Shown: positions 22,831 to 36,485, counted from the stretch's first letter. The stretch: 64,000 nt of DNA from Spirodela intermedia (GCA_902729315.2 LR746267.1:4775386-4839385); one strand, 5' to 3'. Notes: generated by a model not told the origin, from the sequence alone. Numbers and translations: made by a program.

Positions 22831-24487
22831 AAAATCAATTGATGATAAATATTTAGAATCAGGAAGTTACTAAATAAAAAAAGAACAATAGGTAAGTACT
22901 GTGGTAGGTTCATGGACGATCCAGAAGGAATGAGGTTTAGGCATTAATTAGTTACTATTTTCTTTAATTGATAAATATAAATAAAATGAACTCAAAAGAG
23001 AGGTGATCATAAGTAATAAATATTTTCACCATTAAAAAATTTAAACATAAGGGAGAAAGAATTTTTTTTTGATGTGGACGATGATGGTAGAGAGGTGGAA
23101 CACACACACAGAAGACTCATAATGTAGAATGGAAACTAAGAATCACTCTATTTCAAACCTACGAATACTTAGCTGATTGGTCACGCGTGGAACAGGTCTT
23201 TATATGTTCCAATGACTGGACAATTTTCTCTTTAAGTAGCTTTTTCAAGGATCTCTTCTGAGAATCAACACTTGAATCAACCAAAATGCATCCAAAATGA
23301 ATGCTGAACCATAATGTAATTTCATGCTAGTCGACTAAATGTTGGGGCATTTCTCATGACTTGTGGTCGACGGCTTAAATGATAGTATGAGAGTAGACGT
23401 ATATGGCTGATCCTGCTTTCTAATGAGTTGGTTCATCCAAGATCATCTGATATTGGGCTGTGATTAAATGAAAGAATTTCTATCTTTTGGGCCACGATGA
23501 GATTAAATGAGAATCAGTTTACTCTTGAGTTGATTTTAAACATTGGATTTGGAGGTCTTGTCATAGCCATAGAATCTTTCTGAATGTTGGGACATCCTCA
23601 GTAAGTACGCTTCATCTGCCGTAGATTGTATCGACATTAAAATCGGCTTCTAATCTCCTCCATTTTGAATTTTTCTCTCAGTTTTACAAATCTCCTCCAT
23701 CGAATCATAGACTTCCTAGAAACTATAAAAAGCTATCAAATTTATTTCAAATTCCCTCATTTCATTTTATTATGATTGTAAAACTAAAAGAAAAATTCAA
23801 AAAATCTCTTAAATATTAAACTCCATGAAATACTTAAAGAAATAATAAATGTCACTTTTCTAATATGATAGCATGCTGGATTGTAAGATGTAAAATATTG
23901 AATAAAATAATTGTGGCCTTTCATGTTATAATTAGCATGTGATCAGTAACACTAATTCAGGAAAAATTATTTGCTAAATTTTTTATTTGCAATTCGATTT
24001 ATAAATATGAGAAAATTGACCACTTAATTTTCAATGATCGAAGTGATATCGATCTTTTGGTTACAGATGATTGTGGTTGATAAGATACAGTTTTCTTGAG
24101 GAATGAGAAAAGAAAAAACGAAAAAATATTGCAAGCTCAATGTGGGAGCCGAGGGAATCACTTTTCTTGAGTATTTAATAAAACTACTTAGGTAACTGAT
24201 AGAATCTCATTTTTCTTGAATTTTTCTTTTCTGTTATTTTAAACTGATGATTTTTCATATAAACAAATCGACATAGTTGCATTTTTGCTTTTGCAATTTG
24301 ATTAGTTTTATTTTCTTAAAAATTTTTGTCTTTCTTTTTGGACCCATGTTTCTTAATTGATATAACAAACTAGAAAAAATTATTTCGTATGTTACTTATT
24401 TGATAAAAAAGAGGGTCTTATTTGCAACATATGCATCGTAGTAGATCATTGAAATAACCATTACGAGAGGTCATTCCTGAAATTAAT
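22831..24487. other. AT-rich stretch, no gene seen
   Basis: No coding frame or repeat of note is recognised apart from a short CA run near 23100. Confidence 0.35.
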
Positions 24488-24820
24488 AGAATCATTGCGG
24501 TCAGCTCTCACTTGTTTCCTCAGATTGGGAAGGGCACCTCTAGAAGTCCTTTGTCTTGCTAGGGGCTGGGAAGTGACCCAGCAGAGATGCAGCAGGAACA
24601 GGGGTGGCCAAAGAGGAAAAGGTGGCATTTTTCTGCTCTTCCCATAAACTTGGAACTTTTTGGACGCTTCAAGAGCGATTGAAGATGGTTTGAATTGGGA
24701 TGGTGGACGTTCGTGGAAGCTGAAAACTGCCGGAGGATCTTGGCCTCACCCTCTCAGGTCAGCTCATTGTGCTGCCCTTACTCTGGTGCAGGATCTTAGT
24801 GCTATCGGTAAGACATCCCG
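24488..24820 (+). pseudogene. Gene-like fragment, inverted duplicate of 37857-38210
   Basis: Starting at ATCATTGCGGTCAGCTCTC it runs parallel to the minus strand from 38210. Both have CACTTGTTTCCTCAG or TACTTGTTTCCTCAG (a plausible splice acceptor), then ATTGGxAAGGG, GGGCTGGG, GGACGCTT-AGAGCGATT, and GTCAGCTC followed by TCTGGTGCAGGA-CTTAGTG. This copy has an insertion of about 50 bp near 24600 and stop codons in the frame that is open in the other copy. The parent gene is not recognised. Confidence 0.6.
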
Positions 24821-25019
24821 CCCCCTTCTCGCCCCCCCCAGTCCCCCTTTGACAGATATACAGATACAGGAGGATGTATTTTAAATATGGGCGTACAGAT
24901 ACATAGAAGCTAATTAATACTGGAAGAACGCCTAATGTTTGACAGTTCCTACAGCCATTGTAGACTTGGTTATGATTTATACTCCACAATGATATCTAGT
25001 TCAAATTATTATAATATTT

Positions 25020-25540
25020 TTACTAGGTTTGATAACTATGTGCTCTATTATGGATTGTGTTTCGGGAAGTAGTAGAGTTCATACAAATATACTGAAACAA
25101 TTACCTTTTTCAGACTAAGATTAATGTGTCTTATACAATTACTTATCCTTAGATCTTACCAAATGGATACAAAAAATATTTACAAATATGGTTCTAAAGT
25201 AATAATTTCAGACTTTTATCATCTTATAACCTTTCTTTCACGAAAATATGAGCCATAAATATTATTCACAGGAAAATGAAGAAACATATGTGCTATTTCT
25301 TATATCCATAATATTATGATAACAACAATCCATTTATATGTACAAATATCTACGTTCACATAATTATAAATACTATTCACATCAAGAGAGTGAATGCAAA
25401 AATATTCAATGATGGAGAAATATTCACCTATGTAATGTTGTCGTGTGGGCAACATTAGATGGAGAAATATACCTCATTGGCTTCGTAAATTTTAGCCTTA
25501 TGGATGGCAGCATGATAATTCTTTAGTTTTCAATAATAAT
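25020..25540 (+). repeat. Dispersed repeat family 1, copy 1
   Basis: Three consecutive blocks recur elsewhere. AGTTCATACAAATATACT to CTTATCCTTAGATCTTACCA matches the minus strand at 35885-35755. CCATAAATATTATTCAC to CTACGTTCACATAATTATAA matches the minus strand at 35670-35490 and the plus strand at 36795-36910. GATGGAGAAATATACCTCAT to TTATGGATGGCAGC matches the plus strand at 38380-38430. No coding capacity is seen; the class is unknown. Confidence 0.65.
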
Positions 25541-28500
25541 TGAGATAAAATCAAAGTATTTGTCACATGAATTAACATAAAATGTGAATCATTTAAGGTA
25601 AAACATTAGCACTCGGTTGAGAATGATGTGATGAATTCATGTTTAATTTTGTATTTTTTATGAAATATTTCATATTTTTAATCTATTTATTAACATGATT
25701 ATTTAAGGTTTATGAGATTGACAATTATTTTATAATTGATAGGAAATTATTGATGAAGTTTAAATTAGAAAATAGATTTATCTATGAGTTTTTGTGAGTA
25801 TATGTTCAAAACAATTTTCTTTTTTTGACCCTCAACCAAGTGTCTCTTCATTATAGCAGCAGTTGTGATAGCATGGTAGAATTTAGAACCGGCTAAAATT
25901 ACTAATTAGCTCATAGCCAAGTGAGAATGAAGGCTTATTTGGACTTTAGACATCAAGTCATGTAGTATGAAGTGAGAAAAATCCTTAGACCTAAGATCTA
26001 ATAGATTATATTTTTTAACCTGACTACATAGAAACGAGATCCATAATAATTCACTGCATGTAAAATCATGGGATGGATTGGCCTAGTCACCAACTCATTA
26101 GTGTTACCCCTTGACATATAAATTCACCTTATATGTTGTTTCTTGCACCTTAAGAAGGCGCTTGGCATTTAGCACTACAGCGAACCTTTCTTTTATAGTT
26201 CACAATTGTGCTGAATCAAAATTTTGAGTCAAGAGGGCAGATGTAGTGTGCCAGTTAAACAAGGGACTGGTGTTGTTCTTATTTTGAGCTAACATGAGAA
26301 TTTGTAGATATGATACAACAACAATTTTCAAATAGTGGATAGGGTGTCTGTAGTGGAAAAGGGGGTAACAATAAGCCTCTTTTGACCTAATCTCCATGAA
26401 AAGGGAAAAAATCCCAACAAGAAGAACAAGACCAATAAGAAAAGGGACTTAAGTCAATTTTTCATTGTTGGGAAGGGTATTAATGTTGGGACAAGGTAGA
26501 CAAGGAAGAGAGTCACATTGCTATCACAAGGGAGAACAATGTCATCATCAGCAAGTGATTTGATTTTGGCTAATTCTTTCTTTTGTCAATACCTTTCCTA
26601 CATCCAAATACCTTTACGGAGCTTTCAAGTGGTATGCATATATTAGATATAGCTCATAAAAATAAAGGTCAGAAATAATATAAAATGTCTGGAAACTATT
26701 TTGACTCAAGTGATTTAAAGAGCAAGAATCAAAGTCCCAACCTCTATGATGAGAATATAAGCAAAAACATTTTCATGGACTATATATGCAAAAACCTTTA
26801 AGGAAGAAATTTATCAATGAAAAAAAAATAATCTTTCACACTAACACTTTTTAGATTCAATAAACAAAAGCCATTGTAATTGCAATATAGAACTAGACAC
26901 GAGTAGAGCTTATAAGTCTCAGAAAAATTTCATTATCTAAAACATAACGTTGTGTTCTGATCATCTTAGTCATTGAACTAAAACACATCAAAAGTTAATA
27001 TTTATACTGTGGAAATTTATTTAAAATCTTAGTGAGTTCAGGCCAATTCTCAAAGATGACTATGAAATTCTAATATCAAATTATGATCCAAATTCTTATT
27101 AAATCAAAAAGAAGCAAAAGAAAAAGAAACTATGCAAATTGATAGACAGCAAAACTAAAAGAAAGAGAAAGAATCATAGTTCCTTTATGTTGAGTGAGTC
27201 ACAAAATTTGCCATTAAAGGATATAGAAATGAACAGAAAGTACAATGAAAATTGAAAAAGGGGTGAGAAAATAGTCCTCCGCTGATCCTTGCGTCATTAG
27301 GGACTAATGAAAGAAGTGTGTGCCCACTGAAATGAATCAAAATAGAAAAATACGAAATTATATAAAAATCAGTAAAAAAAACATTCCTTTGATGCTGTAC
27401 CTTAACATAAGATTAAATAGAAAATACATGAAAGCTATACACAAAATCATAATTACTAAAATATAATCCTGTTTAATTCGGTGTCAGTAAAGATCCAAAG
27501 AAGGAGAACTCGTATTAAGGTTAAAGAAAAAAATTTAGTAAATAGATGCAGTAAAGAAAAAACTGATCTATAGAAATCTCATTCCTTCTCCATCTGTCAC
27601 TTTAGAGATGGTTCAGAAAGGAAGAAAGAAAAGATCCATGCTGCCAACATGTTGCTGCCATGAATGCCACCACCGTGCTGCCACTGTAACTGCTGCTGCC
27701 ATACTTGGGTCCACCTTCACATATCCCGTAGGAGGGGAGCTCACTACTACTGTAAATACAACTGCCATGCTGCTGCCGTGCTCAGCTCTACCTCTGCCTG
27801 TCGCACAGGAAGGGATCTCAAATCCATCATAGCTGCTGCCTTGTCAATGCACTACCACCACCATCTTCATTTGTCACACGAAGAGGGTGGCTGGTACTCC
27901 CATGCGTGAGCTCTCAGGAGCCCCCCTTTCTCGCTCTCTCTCTCTCTCTTCCCTCTTAACCTCCCATTGTGATAGGCTCGGTATTGGGCCTGATGTAGCA
28001 GGGCCATTACCAGAATGTCCAATAGACTCTGTCGAGTCCTGCAAGTTTATGACTGCAGAAAAGGTGATACAAAAAAGGGGAAAATATTTCTCAAGGCTAT
28101 TCTTTACATAATACATTACTATATGAGTTAAATCATGAAATGCATGTTTCTAAAACTATAATATGATGGATGTTTGACTGAAAATTCATGAAATTTATTC
28201 TAAAACCCATTTGATGCTTTTCATTTTATTTGATTAACCATTGTAAAATTGACATTTCTTAACATTTAGCCTTAATATCATATGACATTAACATGTTCGT
28301 TTTACATATTATCAATAACACCAGGTATATTCAGCTGTGCACTTAACTGGGCACTCCATAGGTGACTTATTAGATGGATGATATATAGAGAGTCAATGCT
28401 ATGTAAAGTAGGGATTGTTCAAAAAGGAATTAATATGGGCATCTGTGGGTGGTCATCTGTGTGACGTCCTGCATCAAGGCTTCACCTTTTACAAGAGAAG

Positions 28501-29691
28501 CTGAACCCTCCTTTAGAAGGAATCAACTTGCAAAATTTTCTCTTCTCTCAATTTCCCTTCATATTATAAACCTTCTTTCACCTCTCAAGAGTAAAAAAAT
28601 TGATGTCACTGTCACATTGGTCTCCTTTGCTCCCATACAAAAAGAAGAAATGTTTATCTGATACTCGAAACTTTTTCTTCTTGTGCTATGTTTGTAACTT
28701 CTAGATTGAGAACATTATCAATTCCTAACTTTCTAATGCATACCTACATAACACATGTGGATCACATTGCTTCTTCTATTTCAGCTATTACCTTTGTAAT
28801 GTTGAACAAAGTTTTTCGGCAGCTTCATACATTATACAATGCCTCCTCACAGAAAACAATCTCACCTGCATTAAAGGATCCTTCTTGATCATTTTACTTT
28901 CAAACTACTGCAGATTTTTGGGAAAGTAAAATCTCACTATCATAACTATGTCAAATGCCTAGTATCTCACGCTCGTCATTTCCCTATCTTTATCTGTTTA
29001 CATAATAGGGAAAGTAGACAATTTCTAAAATATTGTGCAAATGGATCGATTTTGCAATTTTGTTAAATGGTTAGATTGTTTCAAAAGGCTCAATTCAGTT
29101 TTTCAAGAATCTGCTCGAGAAGCTTGCTGAATATTTTGATATTTCTTTTCCAATACTGGTTGAGGAGGATAAGTAGTCCGTGCAGGTTTATCGCATTAGG
29201 AAAATCAGAATTGGGTAGGCTACTATTTTGTGTAATCAAGAGGAATATAACTCACTCAATATGTTGCACAAATGAATACTATCTAGCTGTTTTCTATGTT
29301 GCATTTTTCTAGTGTGAGGAAAAAGGACGAAGGAGGCAACTCTCAAATGTGGATAAAGTGTGATAAGTAGTGGAGTTGTAGGTTGTGGAATGAACAAGAA
29401 GGGGAGGTGGTAGGAAGTGATGATAAATCTTCCTTCCCATATATTATATTTCCACACTTTCCTTTCCTTTGTTATTTAGCTTCTTCCACATGTTATCTGA
29501 AATTATATTAATTGTTGAGGTCCGATGTGATTGTTAGTACTTGGTTTTTGTCTTTAATTTTTTTCAATTAAGTAGTTTATTATTTTAACTCGTCAAATTA
29601 AATATATTATATATTTTTAATTTGAAGATTAGAAGTTAAAAGAGTCTTTCTTCTTTAAAAAACAGAAAAGAAAAAATATTATATATATATA
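25541..29691. other. AT-rich stretch with a GC-richer CTG/CCA patch, no gene seen
   Basis: 27630-27900 is rich in CTGC and CCAC trinucleotide-like text and gives open frames of about 80 codons with Cys/His-rich composition, which I read as simple-sequence effects. A CT microsatellite lies at about 27930-27951. Elsewhere only short frames occur. No gene, RNA or complete element is recognised over this 4-kb stretch. Confidence 0.35.
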
Positions 29692-29935
29692 TTGTATTTA
29701 TTTTTACATTAAATATTATATTGTATTTATTTTTACATTAAATATTATAATGTATTTATTTTTACATTAAATATTATATTGCATTTATTTTTACATTAGA
29801 TATTATATTATATTTACTTTTACATGAAATCTTATATTATATTTGTTTTTACATTAAATATTATCTTATATTTATTTTTACATAAAATCTTATATTATAT
29901 TTATTTTTACATGAAATCTTATATTAGAAACTATA
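29692..29935. repeat. 29-bp AT-rich minisatellite, 8-9 copies
   Basis: The unit TTGTATTTATTTTTACATTA, then AATATTATA, starts at 29692, 29721, 29750, 29779 and 29808 with exact 29-bp spacing and continues with more divergence to about 29935. The first four copies differ at one or two bases; later ones change to ACATGAAATCTTATATTA. Confidence 0.92.
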
Positions 29936-29999
29936 TGAAGTTTAATAATATATATACAAGATTTCTAGTGATATATCTGATGTGGGACTAATGTTTTTT

Positions 30000-32900
30000 T
30001 CACATTTCAAGACACTAGTTCACGATAGGCACATCTTGCAGTGCTCAACACATAATGTGACTAGAAAGGCTGATCTTGTAACGACCAAAGTGTCACAATA
30101 TTGAGACATAAAGTGTTAAGTCAGTGCTTCATGGATCTTGCATCACTCAACATGCCACGTGATTAGAAAGGTTGATCCCATAGTAAGTGAAGCACCATGA
30201 TACTTAGGTACAATAGTTATTCACAACGTATTGATCCTATGTTGCTCAACACATCGTGCAACAAGATACACCTGATCCAACAGTGAACGAAGCATCACGA
30301 TATCAATGACTTAAGTTCCTAGTCAGCAGTAATTTGTGACAAATTAATTTTACATTGCTCATGCGCCACGTGATCAGCCACACCTCATTTAGTAGCAAGC
30401 AAAGTGCCACGAGATTTGGAACTTAAGTTCTCGCATGTATTAGCATTGAGGATATTAAGATAATTCTCAATTATTGTTTCACAAAATAGACATTATCAAT
30501 TCTGTTTAAAATTTCATTAGCAGTCATGAATACATCATCTATTTTTTCATCTCCTTCACATGATCAAGCCTCTGGCAATCAATGAGTTTGCTCCTTTCTC
30601 CCTTGACTATACTCAAGGCTTCCAATGACTAGTGAACTCTTCTCTTCTCTCTGAGATGATGGTGACACCATAGTCAACCCCTCTTCTCAATGGGTCTCTC
30701 TAGTGAGTAGCATAGTTCTTCTAGACAATACTATGTAATTTTTGGCATTATCTAATACTTTTGGACGAAACCAAGTTGCCACATTGATGTCTCTTGTTGC
30801 CTAGAAGGCAGACTAACATTGGGCAACATTTATTTTCTTATTTTTGTCATTTATTTATATTTATGATAAGTTATTTTCATTTCATGTATGTTTTGATTAA
30901 ATGAGTAGAACTCATTCAAAATCTAATGAATGAACTTTTTTCTTTTTCAAAATTCTCCAACACTTATCTTAGATGAGGTTGAGATCGTGTCCAACTTATT
31001 TTCATTATTTTTAATCGAATCTTAAAGTATTCATGTTCTTTGTATTTCACAAATAACTATTATTTTTTTAATTTTGAATATGAAATTAGTGAGATTAAAG
31101 GCTGATTAATGACCATTTAAGTATTAAAATAAGGAAGAAGCATTCATGTCTGACCTCACATTATGTGTGTAAATTCTAGAGCACACATTCCTTTGGGAAT
31201 CATGGTCACTGAAAAAATAGGTTCACCATTTTTCTCTCTCTTTATTATCATCTTAATTCTTTCTTTTATCTCTCTTCTTCTCTTTCTTTCTCTCATGAGA
31301 TCTCTCCCTCTCTTTCCCTCACTTGTGAGATCTCCTTCTCTCCTCCTCTCTCTTTCTTTCTGTTTCGTGAGAGATCTCTCTCTCTCTCTCTCTTCTACCT
31401 TAAAAATCCATCACCTCATTACAAATAATCCTCTCTTATATTCCTTGTTTCTTCCATCCTCTCCTTTCTCTTCTCTCTCATTCTTTTGTATATTCTTATT
31501 TACATCATTAATATTTGCATTCTTTCCTTTTATTTCAAAGGTTTAAAAAGTAAACAAAACTCTTCATATAAACTATATCAGATTTTCACATCAAATCAAT
31601 CAATTTCCCTATGTTTGACCTGAAACTTGCATCTATACTAAAATATTTTCTAAGTCTTATTTATAAATTTTATTCGATCTTGATCATCTAAATACAAAAA
31701 TAGTTACACATCAATGATAAAGATGAATTAGGTCAAATTTGAAAAATTAAGTAACACTTGATATCCAAAATGAAGTCTAATGGATGGATTTTCTAAGTGG
31801 ATCTGGTCCATTCTGATCATCCCAACTCAGCTAAATCATCGACTCAAAAGGCCTCTAGTTGAATGAGATAATTTCTGGCCACTCCATCCAGCTTATTCCT
31901 CTTTGATTTTGCCCCTAAATTTGGTAGGCTTTACTGAATTTAAGGGTTGATGTAAAATATACTCATGAAAAATATAATTTGAACTAGATTGGAGTCCAAT
32001 TTCTCCTCCTACACCTAAAACGGGAAATGAGAACAATTTTCATTTGGCATGACCTATTTGAATAACAATGGCTATTATCATACAAAACAACATTAATGCC
32101 CTTACATTATAAGGGCATTACATTATAATGTCTTCTAGAAAGCCCATATACATTATAAGGGAAGAGGGTTAGATGATCTAGCACAACTATTTTACATCAT
32201 TCATTCTCCAGTTTATCAAAAAATGTATAGAGGAAAAGGTTAAGGTGTGCTCATGATTCATGGTTTGAATTGAATTAGAGAAGTCAAAGTAGAAAGAGGT
32301 TTAATAACTTGTGAAAACTATATGCTAATCTATTATCAAATCAGGGAGAATAATGCATATTTGAGAAATATTTCACAAGTTATCATGTTAATTGTTTTAT
32401 TTGTTATTTAAATGAACCTCTCTAAATCTTAATTTAAATTGATATTTTATGAATAATTTTTTTTGATGAGAGTTTGTTTCATATCTTGAGGCTTAATTCT
32501 CATTTATTTTATTTTTAAAGAAAATATTATTCTGCTAAATTTTTATGATTGATTGAAATATATTTTATGCAATGTTTTCTGAAAATTTTAGGCATGATGT
32601 CATTATTATATATGATAACATTCGCATAATATTTTCAATATGGGATTAACTTTATATTCTTTTTAGATCTGATGGTAGCGCAATAGTAGTGGTTAGATCT
32701 GACGCACCGCATGAAGCCATGTCACTGCTGTCGTCATACGAAAAAGTAGCTCAGGATTCAACGGCGACCGCTAGAAGATCCCACGATCCAAGAGACGCCA
32801 CATCACAGCCATCAACGCACAAAAAGTAGTCGCCAATCCAACGGTGGTTATTGTGGCATCTGATACACAGATCCCGATAAAGCACGCGCAAAAGGAACGA

Positions 32901-33900
32901 GAGTCGATGGAGATCTAACGGCGATTATTGGGCCACGTCACCCATCTTCAGAGCAAAATGATGGCATGAGGATCCAACGGTTTTCATCGAACCACGCCAC
33001 TGAGGATATATTTACAAATATTGATTATCGTCTAGTAAAATAGACGATATCGATTATTCTCTCGTGCGTGCAGAAAGGTATATGTTCAAATATCGATTGT
33101 CATCTGGTAAAATGGATACTATCGATTATTGCTACGCAAGAAAATGGAAAATGCCAAAAAAATAAGAAAAAAATCAGCAAAATACGGTAGAAAATAGGAA
33201 GTCAAAACAGAAAATGTGATTTGTGGATTTGGGGACAAAAAGGAGGAAGAGGGGAGAGAAAGAGGCCTTTTTCCGGAGTTGTTCTTGGGTTGCTCTTTAG
33301 AGAAAACGTTGTTCTTCTTTCTCATATGAAAATAGGAATCTGAAGAATGCATCATTGATTTTGATTGTTCTCCTCTACACTTTTCACCTTAAATTCATTC
33401 CGTTGAACTGGATGCAAGATTGAGAAGTGCTACCCAGAGCTCAACATCAAGGCATGCATTTGAAGGATTGTTAGTTTGATTTTTAATAGAGTTTTCATTA
33501 TTTTCTTGTTTAATCTGTGAAATAATTTTATTTTCTTAGGTTTAATCATTTATTTACTTGTTTCTCTTCTATTTTTTCAATCAAAAGTATATTTATTTTA
33601 CTGATTTTAATTCATTTAATTTTTAAATTCGTATTTACATTTATTTGCTATTTTATTTCATTTATTACTTTGAATATCAATTTCAATCTTCTAATCAATT
33701 TCGTAATTCTTTAAATTAGAGAATAAAAATATTTTTAAAAGCATTCCCTGAGGAGATGACCTAGTTCACCACTATATCCATTTAAAATAATTATTATTAT
33801 CTCTAGTGAATCTAGTTCTATAAATTATTAAAATTGATTGATGATTCTAATAACGGCTTAGAACCAAATCAAGGTTCTTCGGTAAAAGTTCCTTAAAAGA
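30000..33900 (+). mobile_element. Large non-coding repeat element (LARD-like), copy A
   Basis: No reverse transcriptase or transposase frame is seen. Parts of it recur on the minus strand at 42240-40940: the run GAACTTAAGTTCT or GACTTAAGTTCT near 30310-30425; the segment 31040-31220 (ATTAATGACC, TGACCTCACATTATGTGTGT, GAGCACA) against 41530-41360; and the CT-rich block with GAGATCTC at 31230-31400 against 41340-41150. 30000-30430 is an imperfect repeat of about 100-bp units (GATCC..TGTTGCTCAACACATCGTG). Near 33750 CATTCCCTGAGGAGATGACC resembles text found near the ends of large Ty3 LTRs or LARDs. Family assignment and exact ends are uncertain. Confidence 0.5.
33020..33130. repeat. Two tandem hairpin-forming units
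   Basis: TATTGATTATCGTCTAGTAA, then AATAGACGATATCGATTATT, is followed about 60 bp later by a similar unit (TATCGATTGTCATCTGGTAA, then AATGGATACTATCGATTATT). The first contains the inverted repeat ATCGTCT...AGACGAT. A related unit occurs on the minus strand at about 42130-42085. Confidence 0.6.
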
Positions 33901-34704
33901 TTCATACATTTCAGTGTAATCACATGAAATTATCTCCTTAATCTGCATCTATGCTTTAGGAACAACTCTCAGTGAAACTTTTTTCAAGCCTCAGCCAAGT
34001 AATGTTACATGTTGTAATCATTTACTAGGGTGAACTTTGGAAATATAACTATTATATTGTGCTGGTTTGGCATCATCATGAATCATTTAAGAATTGTTTC
34101 CTATATATGATGATATCTTTTTTTGTGAGTTTAGGTAAAGACCATTCTTGTCTGCCCAATGCATTGAATGCACAGACTGAATCATGAATGGATTATGTGT
34201 TTTAATGACAAAGAAACGAGCTGGGGCTGTACATGAAATACCACAGTACTTTGTTTGTTCAGCCTCATGACTGATCATGGTGTAAGTCTCTCTCACCACT
34301 GATCATGTGGTTCTGTTTTGTACGACACAGTTATAGATTATTGTTTTTCTTCCAGGTTTGTTGGTGATCAATGTTTCACTGATGTTCTATATTGAAATCG
34401 AAATGACTTTCTTACATTTCTGAATGAGCGTTTGTAATATTTCTAAAGAGCTATTAATTGTTAAACTGCTAATTTTCTTGAAGGATATGCTTTTTTAGTT
34501 CATTTGTAGAAAAGCGAACATATTAATTTTACTAGTGCTGCCTGATGACTTGTCAGACACTATGGAAATCTTTCCGAAGCATGGCACATTGGTTTCATCC
34601 ATTGTTAGTGATGAACAGCATCCAAACAAGCTGCTGAATAGAATTCTTTTTTTATGTGAACCATCGTTGCATGAAATTATGTACATTTTAAAATGTCAAT
34701 CACA
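33901..34704. other. AT-rich spacer, no gene seen
   Basis: Only short frames are present and nothing is recognised. Confidence 0.35.
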
Positions 34705-34836
34705 AGGGCTATAGCTCAGTTTGTTGAACACTCGCTTAGCCATGTGTCCATGTTTTAAAAGTAGTCAATCTGGTAATAAAATAATTGATCTTACAGGTGG
34801 TCAGTGAAGGTCTGAGTCCATGGATTCGAATCTCCA
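34705..34836 (+). mobile_element. Possible tRNA-derived SINE remnant
   Basis: GGGCTATAGCTCAGTTTGTT matches the 5' end and A box of a tRNA (TAGCTCAGTTTG). About 105 bp later GGATTCGAATCTCC matches a B box. The spacing is too long for a tRNA and no clean cloverleaf forms, so an interrupted tRNA pseudogene or a tRNA-derived SINE is more likely. Confidence 0.4.
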
Positions 34837-35399
34837 TAATGTTTTCAAAGGTGTGCTTGCAATTTTGTTTTTTTTTAAAAAATAATCAGGAATTGACATT
34901 CTAGCAAAGGCCTTTGTGTTTCTGGGCAGTCAATCTATGATTGTTTAGGGCTCTTCTGACTACTAGAGGTGCATGAATGTTTGCTATCTGTGAAGCACTC
35001 CTTTCTTCATCTCATTGGGGTGGGGTGTATGCTATCTCTATTTTTTTTAGGGATTTCTACCAATACGGTAGTTACAAAGGCTAGAGGAAAAATGGGTTGA
35101 TGTCAAGAAATCATTTCCTTTTGTCATTGATATTTTCTTATGTCATTGATACATATGATTCAGCTGAAGTACTCCTTTCGATCTTATTCTACAGATCATG
35201 ATTCTTAACTAAGTATATTTAAATATTCTTAGGGGCTCTTTTTTATTTCAGCTTTATGTGATTAATTATAAGCCTAAAAACAATTATACTGGATACTTAT
35301 CAGTGGACAGTCAACAAGTAGGAGCTCTTAGCATAGTGGATATAAACTAGTGGCCTAACCATAGTAACTGTTGTGGATGCAACTTATTTGTGTGTTTTA
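34837..35399. other. AT-rich spacer, no gene seen
   Basis: Nothing coding is recognised. It may belong to the flanks of the dispersed repeat that follows. Confidence 0.3.
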
Positions 35400-35885
35400 T
35401 GTTTATAAACTAGCATAAATAAAATATTTTAATCTAATTTTCTCCATTGGATTATCCCTCATTGATTTATAATTATCAGCCTAGATTCATTAAATGATTG
35501 AGTACTTTGCATTGATTATTTTGATATGTTGAATAATATTTATAATTATTTGAACGTAGATAATGAGTCATCCTCCATTCATTGGTACATATAATTTGAT
35601 TCGTGTTATGATAATATTATGGATGCAAGAAGTGGGATAGATCTACGTTCATTCCCATTGAATAATATTTATGGCTCCTATTTTCTTGAAAAACAATTAT
35701 TTCTTTAATGATGATAAGAGTTTGAAATTATTGTATCTAGAAATATATTTTCTATACATTTGGTAAAATCTAAGGATAAATAATTTTATAGGATACCTTA
35801 ATCTTAGGCTAAAAAAAGTGAACTGTCTTAGTATATTTGTATGAACTCTGCTACTTTCCTACACACAACCCAGAAATACAGCACT
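35400..35885 (-). repeat. Dispersed repeat family 1, copy 2 (reverse)
   Basis: The minus strand runs parallel to 25020-25400: GAGTTCATACAAATATACTA, then TAGCCTAAGATTAA, CTTAGATTTTACCAAATG, ATTATGGATGC-type text and CTACGTTCAAATAATTATAA. Part of it (35553-35670) also pairs with 36795-36918 in inverted orientation. Confidence 0.65.
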
Positions 35886-36485
35886 AGTTTAGCAACCACA
35901 TAATTATAAAGTCTAATGCAAAATATTTTAATAAGTCAAAACTAATTGATAGGTTATTCTTCCACCTCTCTACTACATTGGTTCTGTAGGGACTTTCAAA
36001 GTTTAGGCATTATTTCAAGCTTAATTACCTTCTAGCTGTATGTAAGTCCATATTTGAAGTTCCTATTTAGGTATCAAAGGGAGGGGAGGGGGCAAAGGGA
36101 TGGAGGGACAGAAACATCTTATTCATTTATTGTGCTAGAAGATAAGAAGATTGACAAAAAAAGGCATAAATTATTCTTCATTTTTATCTTTATGAAGCAT
36201 TAGGTCATGGCATTAACTCAACCTAATTGGTAGGTTATTGTGTATTAACATAAAGACATGGTACATTAGTTTGATGGAAAAGGGATAATTTTATTATTGG
36301 GTCTTTATTTTTTGTCCAAGTGGGACCAAAAATATAAACCAAGAGGCAGGGGTACTAATTTGTGTTTTATTGCTCTAGGTGTTCTCTAGTTATTTTGGTT
36401 GTCCATGATCGTCAGTCAGCCACTTGGGTCTGTGGAATCTTAGATAAAATGAGTCCTTGAGAAGTCAGCGGTGTATGTGCTGGGC
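35886..36485. other. AT-rich spacer, no gene seen
   Basis: A short purine-rich run (GGGAGGGGAGGGGGC) lies near 36080. No gene is recognised. Confidence 0.35.

Noticed and set aside
27608-27909. Cys/His-rich frames of about 80 codons
   Set aside because: Produced by CTG/CCA-type simple sequence; the cysteines have no zinc-finger spacing.
31163-31546. Hydrophobic frame of 127 codons on the plus strand
   Set aside because: It is driven by a CT-rich block of the repeat element; Ser/Leu/Phe runs mimic membrane segments.
34705-34836. Functional tRNA gene
   Set aside because: A and B boxes are about 105 bp apart and no four-arm fold is possible.
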